A stretch of 64,000 nt of DNA from Aphis gossypii (Eukaryota; Arthropoda; Insecta; Hemiptera; Aphididae). The stretch is from positions 372,001 to 436,000 of the forward strand of contig NC_065532.1 in NCBI RefSeq assembly GCF_020184175.1. Direction: 5' to 3'. The translations under genes and the position numbers were made by a program. Shown piece after piece: positions 43,850 to 54,507 of this stretch (positions are counted from its first letter, which is position 1; each line of letters begins with the position of its first letter). The notes beneath the pieces are model-generated. The model ran no database searches, was not told the DNA's origin, and was given only the letters and a program-made list of their open reading frames with translations.

Positions 43850-45693
43850 ACAATGAGTAAAAAAAAGAAAATTCAAACATTTAAGTAAAAGATTCAAGAT
43901 CCTACGATCAGTAAATTTTTAAAAATAACAAAAATCGAAAAATTTTTAGTAGTAAAAAGTTATTTGACACGTTAATTTTTGATTTCAAATTAAAACCTAC
44001 CTTAACTTAAATTTAATCACTCCTAACATTTTTTTAATTGAATAATCCTCAAACTTTTCTATAATTATTCTAAGCTTAACTTATGGACAGCATATTATTA
44101 AATTTTCAATTCTTAGCTTTTGATAGTAAGTAAAACATTTATAAATTTTTAACTACCAAATAGTTAACAAATATTCATGATTTCAAATTTCAGTTGTCTA
44201 TAAATAGCTCAAAAAAAGTCAAAATATTTTGAAAATTAAATCACGTAAAGGAAACGCCAATCTTAATAACTGGTAAAATTTTCAAGTATCTACGACTTAT
44301 ACTTTTTTTCGAAAAATAACAAATATTTAAAATCGTTTGAGGATAAATCGTTATCGTTTAATTTAAAAATTAAATTTAAAATTCAAACGCACTTAAATTT
44401 TTCCTATAATGATGCTTCGAGTTTTCTCTATAGATACTTGAAGGAAAACTTATGGACAACTTAGTGTTATATTTTTAATCGTTAGTTATATAAACAACAA
44501 ATTTTATGAATTTTTAACTACAAAATAATTTGCAAATATTCATGGTTTTGACGAATTGTTGTCAATATTTGAACTTCAAATGCTAATAAAAAAAAATTGT
44601 GCCCATGTATTCTTATAATTTTTTAATCACTATAAGAATAACATATGAGGAACTTTGTATAAAATTTTCAAGTATTTTGATAGGGCCAAAACAATTTTAT
44701 CGACCCTACAAAAAAATTTTTTCAGAAAAATTAAAAATTTCAGTTGTCTATAAATAGCTCAAAAAAACTCAAAATATTTTGAAAATTAAATCAAGTAAAT
44801 AAAATGCCAATCTAAATAACTGGTAAAATTTTCAAGTATCTACGACTTATACTTTTTGAATTATAACAAATATCAAAAATCGTTTGAGGCTAAACCGTTA
44901 TTTAGCGCGGTTTTGTAAAAATTTAAATTTCAAACACTCATAAAAATTTTTTGTCTGAATCCGGTAGAGTTTTTTTACAGATATTTGAAGAAAAATTTAT
45001 GGAGAACCTTGTACCAAATTTTCAAAATTTAGTTATAAAAGAAAAAAATTTTATGATTTTTCAACTTCAAAATTACTTGCAAATTTTCGCGTTTTCGACA
45101 GATTTCGTAAAAATTTGAACTATAAACGCTTATAAAAAAAAATTGTGACTAACGATTTTTAATTTTTTTTAGCTACATTAAAAACAACTCATAAGGAACC
45201 TTGTATTAAATTTTCAAAACTTTTTGGTCATCCAAAAATTTTTTATCGATACTTTAAAAAAAATTTCTCAAAAAAATCGAAAATTTCAGTGGTCTATAAA
45301 TAACTCAAAAAAAGTCAAAATTTTTTGAAAATTTAACTATATACGGATACCACTGACATTAACATTTGGTGAAAATTTCAAGTATTTTCAGTGATTAGTT
45401 TTTGAATTACAACCATAAAAAAAAATCGATTTGGTCGAAAACTGGTTTTGCGTAAAAATTCCCGTTTTTCCGTCATTTTTTTTTGGTTTTTCCCGGCGCT
45501 TTTGAAAACTATAGGAAATTTTTTACTTTTGACCCCCCAAAGTACATTCACTTTCCTATCCGAAGCAGGGTCCACTTTTTAAAATCGGAGCACTTTTACT
45601 GCTCCAAAACGTGGTGACAGACACAAAAAAAAAAAAAAAAAAACACACATCATTGTAAAATCAATACATTCATCACTTCGTTCAGAATCTAAA
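43850..45693 (-). repeat. Dispersed repeat, copy 2, inverted relative to 36,341
   Basis: Reverse complement of the 36,976-38,060 part of copy 1 over long stretches, for example the block around 37,770-37,830 against 44,820-44,905, and the end ATTCATCACTTCGTTCAGAAT (45,668-45,690) against 36,976-37,000. Similarity is high enough to form a long foldback. Contains several diverged 0.5-kb units. Confidence 0.75.
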
Positions 45694-45704
45694 ATCAGTC
45701 TGGT

Positions 45705-45971
45705 GTGGAGGACAAAAATAATAGACAAGACAGCAGTAAAAATAGCAGTGAAAATGAAGAAATAAATAGAGATGAATATAGTGACCAAAACAAAAACAGT
45801 GACGGTAATCGAAATGGTGATTATGGATATGCTAGTTCAAATTACGATATAAACGAATATAATAGAGAAACCAAATACAGACAGAATAAAAGTATTTTTA
45901 AAAATGAAAATGATGACATATTATGTTTACATAACAATGAAATTGATTCTATTAGTGAAGAATCAAAATAA
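45705..45971 (+). CDS. Asn/Ser/Glu-rich low-complexity ORF
   Basis: MEDKNNRQDSSKNSSENEEI start, 88 codons, hydrophilic, no domain. The composition resembles the N-terminus of the gypsy gag at 14,904, so it could be the front of a retroelement gag followed by a break. It begins right after the repeat end at 45,693. Confidence 0.3.
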   Translation: MEDKNNRQDSSKNSSENEEINRDEYSDQNKNSDGNRNGDYGYASSNYDINEYNRETKYRQNKSIFKNENDDILCLHNNEIDSISEESK

Positions 45972-46226
45972 ACACCCTCATACCACGACCCACTTCGTAA
46001 GTTTCTTCACCATATCACCACCTCATCCATTCATTCACCATAGCCAGCGTCCTCCGAGTACTGTGCGACGCGACTTCACCACCACGGCAGTACCACCACC
46101 GAGAGCGTCACCGCGTAAGACCGCCAGCACCCACTGTGGGTTGTGTGAGAGGCCGCCCCGGTCGTCCAGTTGTACCCGTTACCAGCCAACCAGTTCCCAG
46201 CCTGCCAACACCTGCCTTAATTATAA
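45972..46226. other. C-rich segment, possible retroelement LTR or promoter
   Basis: GC-rich, CCACC-rich tract up to the hAT target site; it continues after the hAT element (47,405-47,657) and there contains AATAAA near 47,481. Before the hAT insertion these two pieces were contiguous. Confidence 0.35.
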
Positions 46227-46234
46227 GTAGTTTT

Positions 46235-47396
46235 CATAGGCGTGCGCACGGGGGCAGCAGAGGCAGCATATGCTGCCCCTGGACTTTATTTGGGGCTACC
46301 GGGGCCGGATAATATTAAATAATGGGCCTCGGTAAAATTATATTTCCACAAATGATTTTTTTTTTTTTTGGTCAATTATAGATATGAATATTTTATGATT
46401 ATAGAATTTATCAGTATAAAACTGTCTCGTGTCTACTATTAAAATAAATAGCCATGGTTTTTAATCGAAAATATTACTATCATTTATGGTCAACAAATCT
46501 AAAAATAAACTGGGTTTTTAACGTTATCGTAATATCGTACACTAATATGCGTATGCCATGACGATGCTGGCCCGCCACAACATTAATGATAGACGATATT
46601 AAATAGCGATTAGCTATTACGTAATTGGACTATTGGAGTTGCATTAAATAAATATTTCCATATTTCTAAAGAATCATTAATTTCTGAGATAACCCTTTTG
46701 AAACAATTAGAAGATACTCCTAAAGGTACTTGTTCTGGTTCTGTTTATAAGTGGCTTGACTGGTTAAACAAATGTGATCGATCAAATATTTTTAATAATT
46801 TTTTTCTATGTTTAAAAATGTTTGTTATTATCCCTGTCACGAGTTGTGGTTGTGAGAGGAGTTTTTCTAAACTTACAATCGTTAAAAGCAAACTTAGATC
46901 TACCATGACACAAGATAGACTAAATGCATTATTGTTTCTATTTGTCGAACAAGAATTAACTTCTTCTGTAAATATTGAGAGTGTAATTGATGAATTTAAA
47001 AATTTATTACCTGTAGAGCGTAGATTAGTATTATAAGTTTGTGAAAAAAGTGTATGAATGTTTATAAGAGGTTTTATTGTTTTATTTACAACCAATTGTT
47101 ATTACTTTAATTATTATTTTTAAAATATATACTTTATATTATTATTAATGTTTTTTTTATTTTATCATATTATAATAATATTATTAACTATAGGCTTGTG
47201 GAAAAGTACACCTTAAGTGGCTTAGTACCTTACTGTACAACTGTTTATCCAAATAAACAAATAATCAATACAACTTTAATTTTGATACCCAATAGCAAAA
47301 ATAGTAAAACTATGGGCTGGGTTTAATGGTGAATTTGAAGAATGGGCCGAATTAATCTCTTGCTGCCCCTGAAACCGAAGTCTACGCACGCCTATG
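46235..47396 (+). mobile_element. hAT transposon, internally deleted, 1,162 bp, target duplication GTAGTTTT
   Basis: Ends CATAGGCGTGCGCACGGGGG and ACGCACGCCTATG are inverted copies. GTAGTTTT at 46,227-46,234 and 47,397-47,404 is an exact 8-bp duplication. It retains only the 3' end of the transposase gene. Confidence 0.93.
46698..47036 (+). pseudogene. hAT transposase C-terminal dimerisation region
   Basis: FVIIPVTSCGCERSFSKLTI followed by VKSKLRSTMTQDRLNALLFL is the hallmark hAT C-terminal block (ERSFS, K.R..M...RL..L), at residues 40-80 of the 112-codon frame. The N-terminal BED finger and the first two catalytic acids are missing, removed by the element's internal deletion. The frame ends naturally at TAA 47,034. 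It differs in sequence from the other hAT proteins in the window (46-kb type: 'TSCGCERSFS'; 50-kb type: 'TTYMCETGFS'). Confidence 0.9.
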
Positions 47397-47657
47397 GTAG
47401 TTTTTAAGTTGTCCCATTGATAGTTCCCCCCTGTGGTCATTGCACCAGACCGGATCGACCATAGGGCCCCTCAGCCCTGAATAAATAACTTGTATTATCC
47501 TACTTCACTTGTTCCTCACATATATATATTTCTCTCCCGTTCCGCCTTGTTGTCGACGAGCGCACATATATTGCCTACTCTCAATACATAAGGCGCGAGT
47601 ATATTCGGTTGCCTACCCACCACTTAATCGGCGTTTCGAACCAGAGTTGGCCGATTT

Positions 47658-49204
47658 TTGGCCTACATTGTTCTCGGTCAGTACCGAGTGGTCCTTCGGC
47701 CCATTGTGTTGGGCGCATACAGTGATACTGAAAATAAGTTTACGATCGAAGAAGAAAACAGCGAATTAGATTATTTAAAAATTAATGAAAATGAATTGGT
47801 AGTTAAATCAGTTAAAAAAACCGAAAAAATCAACACTAATCAATTACATACAATAGTACAACTTACAACAACAACAGATTCTATGAAACCAAAAACTATG
47901 CAATTAACAACATGCCTTCCTTGTGAGAATGGTGATCTACCTACCGGATTACATAAGTGTGGAAGATGCAAAAAATCTATTCATTTGTTTGGATGTTCTG
48001 TTTCGGTGTCTGGTACAGAAGAGGGTTGTGGACAAGGAAGACTATGCTTAAATTGTGATAAGATAACATCAGAACTAGCTGAAAACAAAGCATTCGAAAA
48101 ATGGAATAGAAAAGGAAACAATCAAAACTCGTTATTAAAGAGAACACGTTCGGCTCGGTCTTATATTGTCCCACAACCGGGTTTTGACTTCTTAGATTTA
48201 AATAGAAAAAGGTCTTCAACATTAATATATTTGTTAAAAATTGGTAACAGTTTGTTAAATAAACCGATTTCAGTATCTGGTATAGGAAAAATAGTTTTGA
48301 ATAATACATGCACAGTAGATTCTATAATGTCCATATTAGCAACTGCAGCCGCTGATAGCATAATTTTTAGGAATTATTTGGAAAAAATGATACCAAATTT
48401 GACCGCTTCTCTTGCTATGCAAATGATTTCCCAAAAAAATGTCAAGAAACTTTACCTCACACGATTAATGTTATTATTACAATTGTTTAATGATAACAAA
48501 AAAACTTTAATTGGTGGGTTAATAACAATTGACATAACCGACACAGTGGCATCCATGGTGGATAAACTCTTAAAAGAAATGCCTTCGTTCATAAGGTCAA
48601 GTGATTGTCAAAATAATTTATGTCCACTTCCACATTTTGAACACACATCTTCTAAACTATCCCTTAACATCTTTAATGAAGAATTTAGTATTCAAAATGA
48701 GCTGGAAGAATATGTTAATGATAAAAAGGAATTATGTGTTTACTGTGGAGATGAAAGAAAATCAGTGGTTAAAACAACAACTTATATATTAGTAGAGCTG
48801 AACTCAATTCCGTTAGGTAATAATATACATTTTCTTTAAATAACAAAGAATACTTTTGATTTATTATAAATTATTATTTTCAGATTTAAACAATTCAACC
48901 AGTACAACGGACATAGACAACGTACCATTGGACCTTATTAAACAGAATTTTGCAAAACCGAACAAATGTAAATTCAAGACATAAACAACAATTTAATAAT
49001 CAAAGGTAATTTGTACAAGCTGAGAGGTATAATTAACTTCCACGGAAGTGAAAGAAGAGGACTTCGGTGTACAACTGGACACTATACAGCTTGCTCTTTA
49101 AGAACAAATGATCATTGGGAACTATACGATGACACAAAATTAAAGATACTAAACATTCATTCATCTAAAATTGTTGACGCTGAAATGATCATTTTTACCA
49201 TTTA
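47658..49204 (+). pseudogene. USP-like cysteine protease gene with zinc-binding region, one frame slip
   Basis: Exon 1 (from ATG 47,658, true start uncertain) ends at a GGTAATA donor near 48,823; exon 2 starts after TTTTCAG at 48,884. An N-terminal Cys-rich module (CLPC, CGRCKKSIHLFGCSVSVSG, EEGCGQGRLCLNC; residues 86-133) resembles zinc modules seen in transposon-derived proteins. Then VLNNTCTVDSIMSIL fits a USP Cys box with C218, CVYCGDER is a zinc pair, and after a one-base slip near 48,950 comes YKLRGIINFHGSERR..TGHYTACSLR..HWELYDD, a USP His box with Asp. The distance and order match C19 peptidases. It is not part of the Helentron and differs in sequence from it. It may be a host gene or remnant of another element. 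Confidence 0.65.
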
Positions 49205-50486
49205 ATAAACTTTTAATCGTATTATACTATTATATAGACATATATAAAAATATATATAACATTATTATGTTATATTATTACTTTATTATTATTATTATTT
49301 TCAATACTTTAAGTAGATAAGGAATACACATTTTTTTATCATGTAGCTGAATAAAAGCCTATTCATTTTAATAAATTATTCATGTGTTTTTAAATTATAA
49401 TAAATGTAATATATCATACCATTATGTCATTGCAAATTTAGTAAGAATGAATATAAAATTAAAATAAGCTTTTGGAAAACCATAGATTAATATAATTAAC
49501 AAAGAGAATATATTATTTCTAGTCACATTATGTACTGTTACAAATATAGTGTAACCTTACTGTAGCTCCCCCAAATCGAATTTTCCCGTGTAGAAAATAA
49601 AGTTACTAATTCCAAAATTTATGGTTACAAATTAGTTGCTAAATGTTGCACTGGCACCCCATTAACTATTTGCATAAAATTCTGGAGAGAAAATCCATAT
49701 ACTTAATAATATACTTTGAGATAATATTATGATTTTCGGTTTGAAAATTAAAGCTTTACCCTATGCTTAAAAAACATTTGAGAAAATTAGTCATTGGTAA
49801 AATAGATTTTCAGTTCTGAAAAATGATTAGGATATTTAATTTAAAATTCTATGATATAGAATACAATATTATGATCTACACATGATACATCTAAAATAAG
49901 ACAAAGTATTTAAATTATAAAATTAATGTCCATTAGAGTAAATATACAAATATTGGAAGGTGATGCTTACGAAACGGTCATTAAACGGTTTAATACCCTA
50001 GCCCAATTTTAAAATCAAAAAGTAAAATTTTTTGAAACCGGGTAGAACAACTAGTGAAACGCGATGCACCCCCGAAGAAAAAACAAATTTTCCCGTGTGA
50101 AAATGAAGTTACGAATTCCGAATTTGTGGTTACGAATGGTTACGAATTGGTTACTAACTAATGATGACATTTTTTGTGGAAAATTCTAACTTTGGGGTGC
50201 CAGTGTAACGTATCTAGAATAAATAAAATAAAAATGAAATATTAATCATAAATCGTGTCGTTGTGTAGAAATCGAAAAAGTAATAATAATATGTAATGCA
50301 TGTAATATAAAATTATAGGGGATATTGGAAAACAATATTGTGAACTGATAAACAACAGACTGCAAAGTGCGGGCAGCGGAATGTTGTGTAGTGCGTACCG
50401 ACCGAGACATCGGTATTTTCCATGTCTATTTTAAGACATTAATTTAAGTGAAAACAATTTTATTACAAAAATCAATAGTCAATAAC
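49205..50486. other. Non-coding stretch with a pair of direct repeats
   Basis: Two diverged copies of about 120-160 bp (about 49,570-49,680 and 50,075-50,215) share AATTTTCCCGTGT, AAAGTTACTAATTCC and GGTTACAAATTAGTT. Both also carry a 'gcactggcacccca'/'ggggtgccagtg' type motif in opposite orientation, so this may be one element with imperfect inverted ends (about 49,545-50,213). No genes. Confidence 0.45.
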
Positions 50487-50540
50487 ATGCCGGGCTCTTT
50501 TGGATACCTTATCTTTGATTATCCGACTGCCGAAAATAAC
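50487..50540 (+). CDS. Probable first coding exon (18 codons) of an unidentified gene
   Basis: ATG at 50,487 reads MPGSFGYLIFDYPTAENN and ends at a consensus donor GTAAGATATT. Upstream, about 50,360-50,420 is a GC-richer stretch that could be a 5' UTR. No downstream exon was found; the hAT element begins 75 bases further in what would be intron 1. Confidence 0.35.
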
Positions 50541-50615
50541 GTAAGATATTTATTAGTTTATTAACATTATTAAAGTATAATATTATGCTTATAAGTTTTA
50601 ATTATTATCATAGAC

Positions 50616-53357
50616 CAGCGTTTCTTAAACTTTTTTATCCGTGGAACACTTTTTGACGTCCACTTTTATCGTGGAAGCCCTACTTTGTTTTCTAGCTTTT
50701 AAGCTTTTTGTTAGGATTATTTGCAAAAAAAAAAATATAATTATTTCATATACTTATATTGTGTTTAAGGTACTTAATTAAAAAATATATTAAAAAAAAT
50801 AATAAAAATAATAAAAATTGTATATAATTTTACTTAAACAATAATTACTTAATGAGATGCGTGAAATTAATTTTTATTATTACAAATATTCTTAATATTG
50901 GGCTTTATTGATGAAAGTTGTAATAACATATTAGGTTCGGCATCAAGTCTGTTGCGGTATTTTGTTTTTGTCGATACATAGGTAGAGAACCCCGTTTCGC
51001 ACATATACGTGGTTGCAAATGGTAAAAGTACCAACACGGCCTTTTGTGACAATTGAGGATATTCATCTTTTGAACTGCACCAAAATTCTGCTAATTGCAT
51101 TGATTTAAATTTTTCTTGCAGCGACGAATCAGATGTAAATTCAATAAAGGTTTCATATTCTTTTGCTGACATGGCTGGAGGTCGTGTATTGACAATAAAT
51201 GGATTTTTAATCCACAGTTCATTTTTATATTTCACCTGTTGGTCATTTGGAAAATACTGGTTGAATCCTTCACTCAATCCAGTGAGGTGCTGAATAATTT
51301 CCTCAATGAAAACTTCATTAATTTTGACCTCTTCCTCTTTCGAAAAGCATTTAATTGTAGGAAAGCAATCAAACTTGTTGGAGCTCATACAAATTTTCCA
51401 AAAATCTAACTTTTTCTTAAAAGCATGAATTTTTTCGTGTGCAGTAAAAACATTTACGTGTCTGCCTTGAAGTGTGAAATTAAGCTCATTGATTTTTGTA
51501 AAAATATCACTTAAATAGGCGACTTTAAGTAGCCACATTTGATCAAGAAATCGATCTTTTAATTCGAAATTGTGTTCCAAAAAAAAAGCACGTACCTCGT
51601 CCCTTAATTCAAAAATACGAGTTAGTATCTTTCCTCGAAATAACCACCTGACCTCGGTATGTAAGAGAAGAGAAGTATGTACACTTCCCATGTCCTCACA
51701 TAGGATTTTGAATAAACGATTTTGAAGAGGCCGAGATTTTATGAAGTTTATGATTTTTACGACTTCATCAAGAGCTTTCTTAAAACTAACAGATAACTTT
51801 TTTGCAGCGAGTGCCTGTCTATGTATCATACAGTGGCTACTAGAACAGTTTTTTGCAATATTTTTAATACGCTGTACAGCTCCATTAATTATACCACTCA
51901 TAGCCTTTGCTCCATCGGTACAGATATCAACGCAGTTTTCCCATGGTATTTCATTTCCTTCAAGAAATGAATTTAGAAGATCAAATATTTCAGCTCCAGT
52001 AGTACGTGTTGGTAGAGATTTGCATAAAAGAAGATCTTCCAATAATGTGCTTTCGTGTTGATACCTAACGATGACAATTAATATTGTAAGCCCAGCTACA
52101 TCGGTAGACTCATCCATTTGTAATGCAAATTTGCACGATTTGAGACGAAAAACAAGTTCATTCTGTATATCGGCTGCTAAATCATTAATACGATTATCTA
52201 TCAATATTGGGATTTTAGATATTTCTTTTGCAGATTTTTCATCTAACATACATTTTACCATCTCCATAGCACAAGGTTTTATTAGACTTTCGGCAATTGT
52301 GTAAGCTTCACCGCGTTGAGCTATCTGATAGCTAACTAAATAAGAAGCTTCGGTTGCTTTTTCATTCACAGTTTTTGTGGTTTGAATCATACAGTTTATT
52401 GATTTTAATAGTTCGTCACGCTTTCGAATAAAGAATTCTACATTTTTTTCTTTAAGTTCACCGTGAACAGATTCTAAATGACGACGCATTTTAGCTGGAG
52501 CCATAGAGCTATTTGGGAGAACTTTGCTGCAAATAACGCACTGAGGATTATCATTATTATTCATAAATCCTAATGATATGTAACTTTCATCATACTTTCT
52601 ACATTTTTTAAAATATTTTGGGGTGATTTCATTTGTATCATTCTCATTATTACTATGGTTATCAATATGACTTGAGTTCACCGCAAAATATTCAGGTTCT
52701 TGAGAGGAACGTTTTAGAGTTCCTTTTTTAAGCCATCTCTCCATATTGCAAATAAAATAACAAAACCATCTTTGAGACAAACAATAAAATTATAACACAA
52801 CGCACTCGAATATAACGCACAGGTCACAAGACACGCGGTAGACTGTCGCGTTGTATTGAAACGTTGAAACGTTATTTTATTCGTTTATCTGTTTTTCAGA
52901 AATTCAAGCTATCGCGGACGGCTGTGACCAATCAGTATTTTTATTAACGACACACAATATTATTTATGAATAGTACTAGTACCTATGTTACTCTTATGCT
53001 TATCGTTATCGACGGTCGTTTCTCTTAAGTTCACGCTATCGCGGACGGTCATAACCAATTAGTATTTTTATCAACGACGTTCAAATATTATTTTTGTATA
53101 AAAACTGTATAACTGTATAAGCAGTATAAGAACACTATATATTATAGAAGTATAGAGGTTAGACTGTTAGAGTATAGAGATAGACTATTCCATATGACAT
53201 ATTATACATTATTATTTAATATACAAACATTCTTTAGTTAGACATTTTTAAGTAATTTTCTTGAAAATTTTGAAAAAAATTACTTAAGCTTCGCGGAACC
53301 CTGAAGTGATCTCCGCGGAACCCCGGGGTTCCGCGGAACACAGTTTAAGAAACGCTG
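50616..53357 (-). mobile_element. hAT (Charlie-like) transposon, 2,742 bp, apparently complete
   Basis: Ends CAGCGTTTCTTAAACT and AGTTTAAGAAACGCTG are perfect 16-base inverted repeats, with further inner matches around 'ccgtggaacac'/'ccgcggaacac'. Flanks TCATAGAC and CTTTATAC agree at only 4 of 8 positions, so the target duplication is decayed or one flank was rearranged. It holds one intact transposase gene. Confidence 0.9.
50867..52780 (-). CDS. hAT transposase (ZBED/SCAND3-like), full-length and uninterrupted
   Basis: 637 codons from ATG 52,780; M13 (MERWLKKG) is the likelier start because the related gene at 25,682 begins MDTWLKTG. A BED-type zinc finger C81, C84, H101, H106 (CVICSKVLPNSSMAPAKMRR then HLESVHG) is followed by the RNase H-like core: LQMDESTDVAGLTIL (first catalytic Asp region), CTDGAKAMSG (second), HCMIHRQALAAKKLS and TEVRWLFRGKILTRIFELR. 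The C-terminal block VLLPFATTYMCETGFSTYVS then KTKYRNRLDA supplies the catalytic Glu. Length is usual for the family. It is the only undamaged transposase in the window. The element sits in an intron-like position after 50,540. Confidence 0.93.
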   Translation of the reverse strand: MSQRWFCYFICNMERWLKKGTLKRSSQEPEYFAVNSSHIDNHSNNENDTNEITPKYFKKCRKYDESYISLGFMNNNDNPQCVICSKVLPNSSMAPAKMRRHLESVHGELKEKNVEFFIRKRDELLKSINCMIQTTKTVNEKATEASYLVSYQIAQRGEAYTIAESLIKPCAMEMVKCMLDEKSAKEISKIPILIDNRINDLAADIQNELVFRLKSCKFALQMDESTDVAGLTILIVIVRYQHESTLLEDLLLCKSLPTRTTGAEIFDLLNSFLEGNEIPWENCVDICTDGAKAMSGIINGAVQRIKNIAKNCSSSHCMIHRQALAAKKLSVSFKKALDEVVKIINFIKSRPLQNRLFKILCEDMGSVHTSLLLHTEVRWLFRGKILTRIFELRDEVRAFFLEHNFELKDRFLDQMWLLKVAYLSDIFTKINELNFTLQGRHVNVFTAHEKIHAFKKKLDFWKICMSSNKFDCFPTIKCFSKEEEVKINEVFIEEIIQHLTGLSEGFNQYFPNDQQVKYKNELWIKNPFIVNTRPPAMSAKEYETFIEFTSDSSLQEKFKSMQLAEFWCSSKDEYPQLSQKAVLVLLPFATTYMCETGFSTYVSTKTKYRNRLDAEPNMLLQLSSIKPNIKNICNNKN

Positions 53358-53999
53358 CTTTATACCATTTACTTATCGTCTTTTGGTGAGGAAGTACATT
53401 TTTAAAACTTTTTCTAACATTCAAAAGTTTTACTGGAATAAAATTGAAGTGTTATGGTAATTTTCTTATTTCTGATGTAAAAGGTATTTTCTGTCCCAAT
53501 ATTTTAAGCTCAACTATGGAACTCAGTGTATCAGAACCAAAGGACTGTTTTAAATCAAATATTAACCATTATTGAAAATTAAAAATGTTTTATTTATACA
53601 ATATTTTAAAAAAATGAACTTTACAACCACACACAATTTTTTTTGTGAAACTTAAATATATTAACTATTTAAGAACATAAATCAAAAATTGTTATAGTGA
53701 AGTATATTATAATTTTAATTTACAAACAATAAATTTAAACATGATATAATATAATAATGATAAAATTATATAATAATATACAAAAAGGTGGACAAGTGGG
53801 TGTCGCTCTGCTATTATTATTTTATAATATCTAAAACTAAAAATATTTTAAAAGTATTTGGAATAGTTTTATAGTATTCTAAATACTTTATTCAGAATAC
53901 TATTTGTATGATATATTCAAATACATATTCGGAATACTATTTTTCAAGAGTATTTAAGAATTTATTCTGAATACTTTTAAAAAGTATTTTACTCAAGAC
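53358..53999. other. Non-coding, with GTATTC/GAATAC palindromic repeats at the right end
   Basis: From about 53,830 to 53,998 the motifs AGTATTC and GAATACT alternate at least eight times, giving many possible small hairpins. The rest is AT-rich without genes. Confidence 0.5.
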
Positions 54000-54428
54000 T
54001 AGTGTTGAATCCAGCCATCCAGGTATACATCAGGGAGAGCAACTGCTTCCCCTGAAGTTTTGTTTGTCCCCCGGTTAAATGACTGTAAATAAATAATTTA
54101 TTTATTAATGAACTAATTTGAATGGTCTAGGTACATATAACACGGCCCCTTTAAAAGAATATAATTGGAAATTCTAATTGACATGACTGATATCAGTCAG
54201 TCACTATAAAATGCCTTTATCGTTGAAATTTGACAAAGATTATTATGACAATTTTTATGATAATATTAACTATACATTTTTTAAATATTAAATAATTTTA
54301 ATTGTTTTTATAAGTTAAAGTTCAATTATATCAATTAGATAAATAAAGTAAAGTTTGTTAATTTGTATTATATTAATTCCACGTCTCATAGTGCTCCCCC
54401 CTGGAAAAAATGTCTGAATTCAACACTG
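54000..54428. mobile_element. Non-autonomous element with AGTGTTGAATYCAG ends
   Basis: Left AGTGTTGAATCCAG, right CTGAATTCAACACTG; about 430 bp without coding. Flanks CTCAAGAC and TTTAAAAC agree at 5 of 8 bases, possibly a decayed hAT target duplication. Confidence 0.55.
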
Positions 54429-54507
54429 TTTAAAACTGGTATTAAATAATAATCTATAACAATACTTGAAGATGATAAGAACCATTTTCAGACAGTAAGT
54501 TTTTATG

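Noticed and set aside
45378..45575. 65-codon minus-strand ORF with MTEKREFLRKTSFRPNRF
   Set aside because: Lies inside the dispersed repeat and recurs (in part) in its other copy at about 37,185-37,240; it is a chance frame of that repeat.
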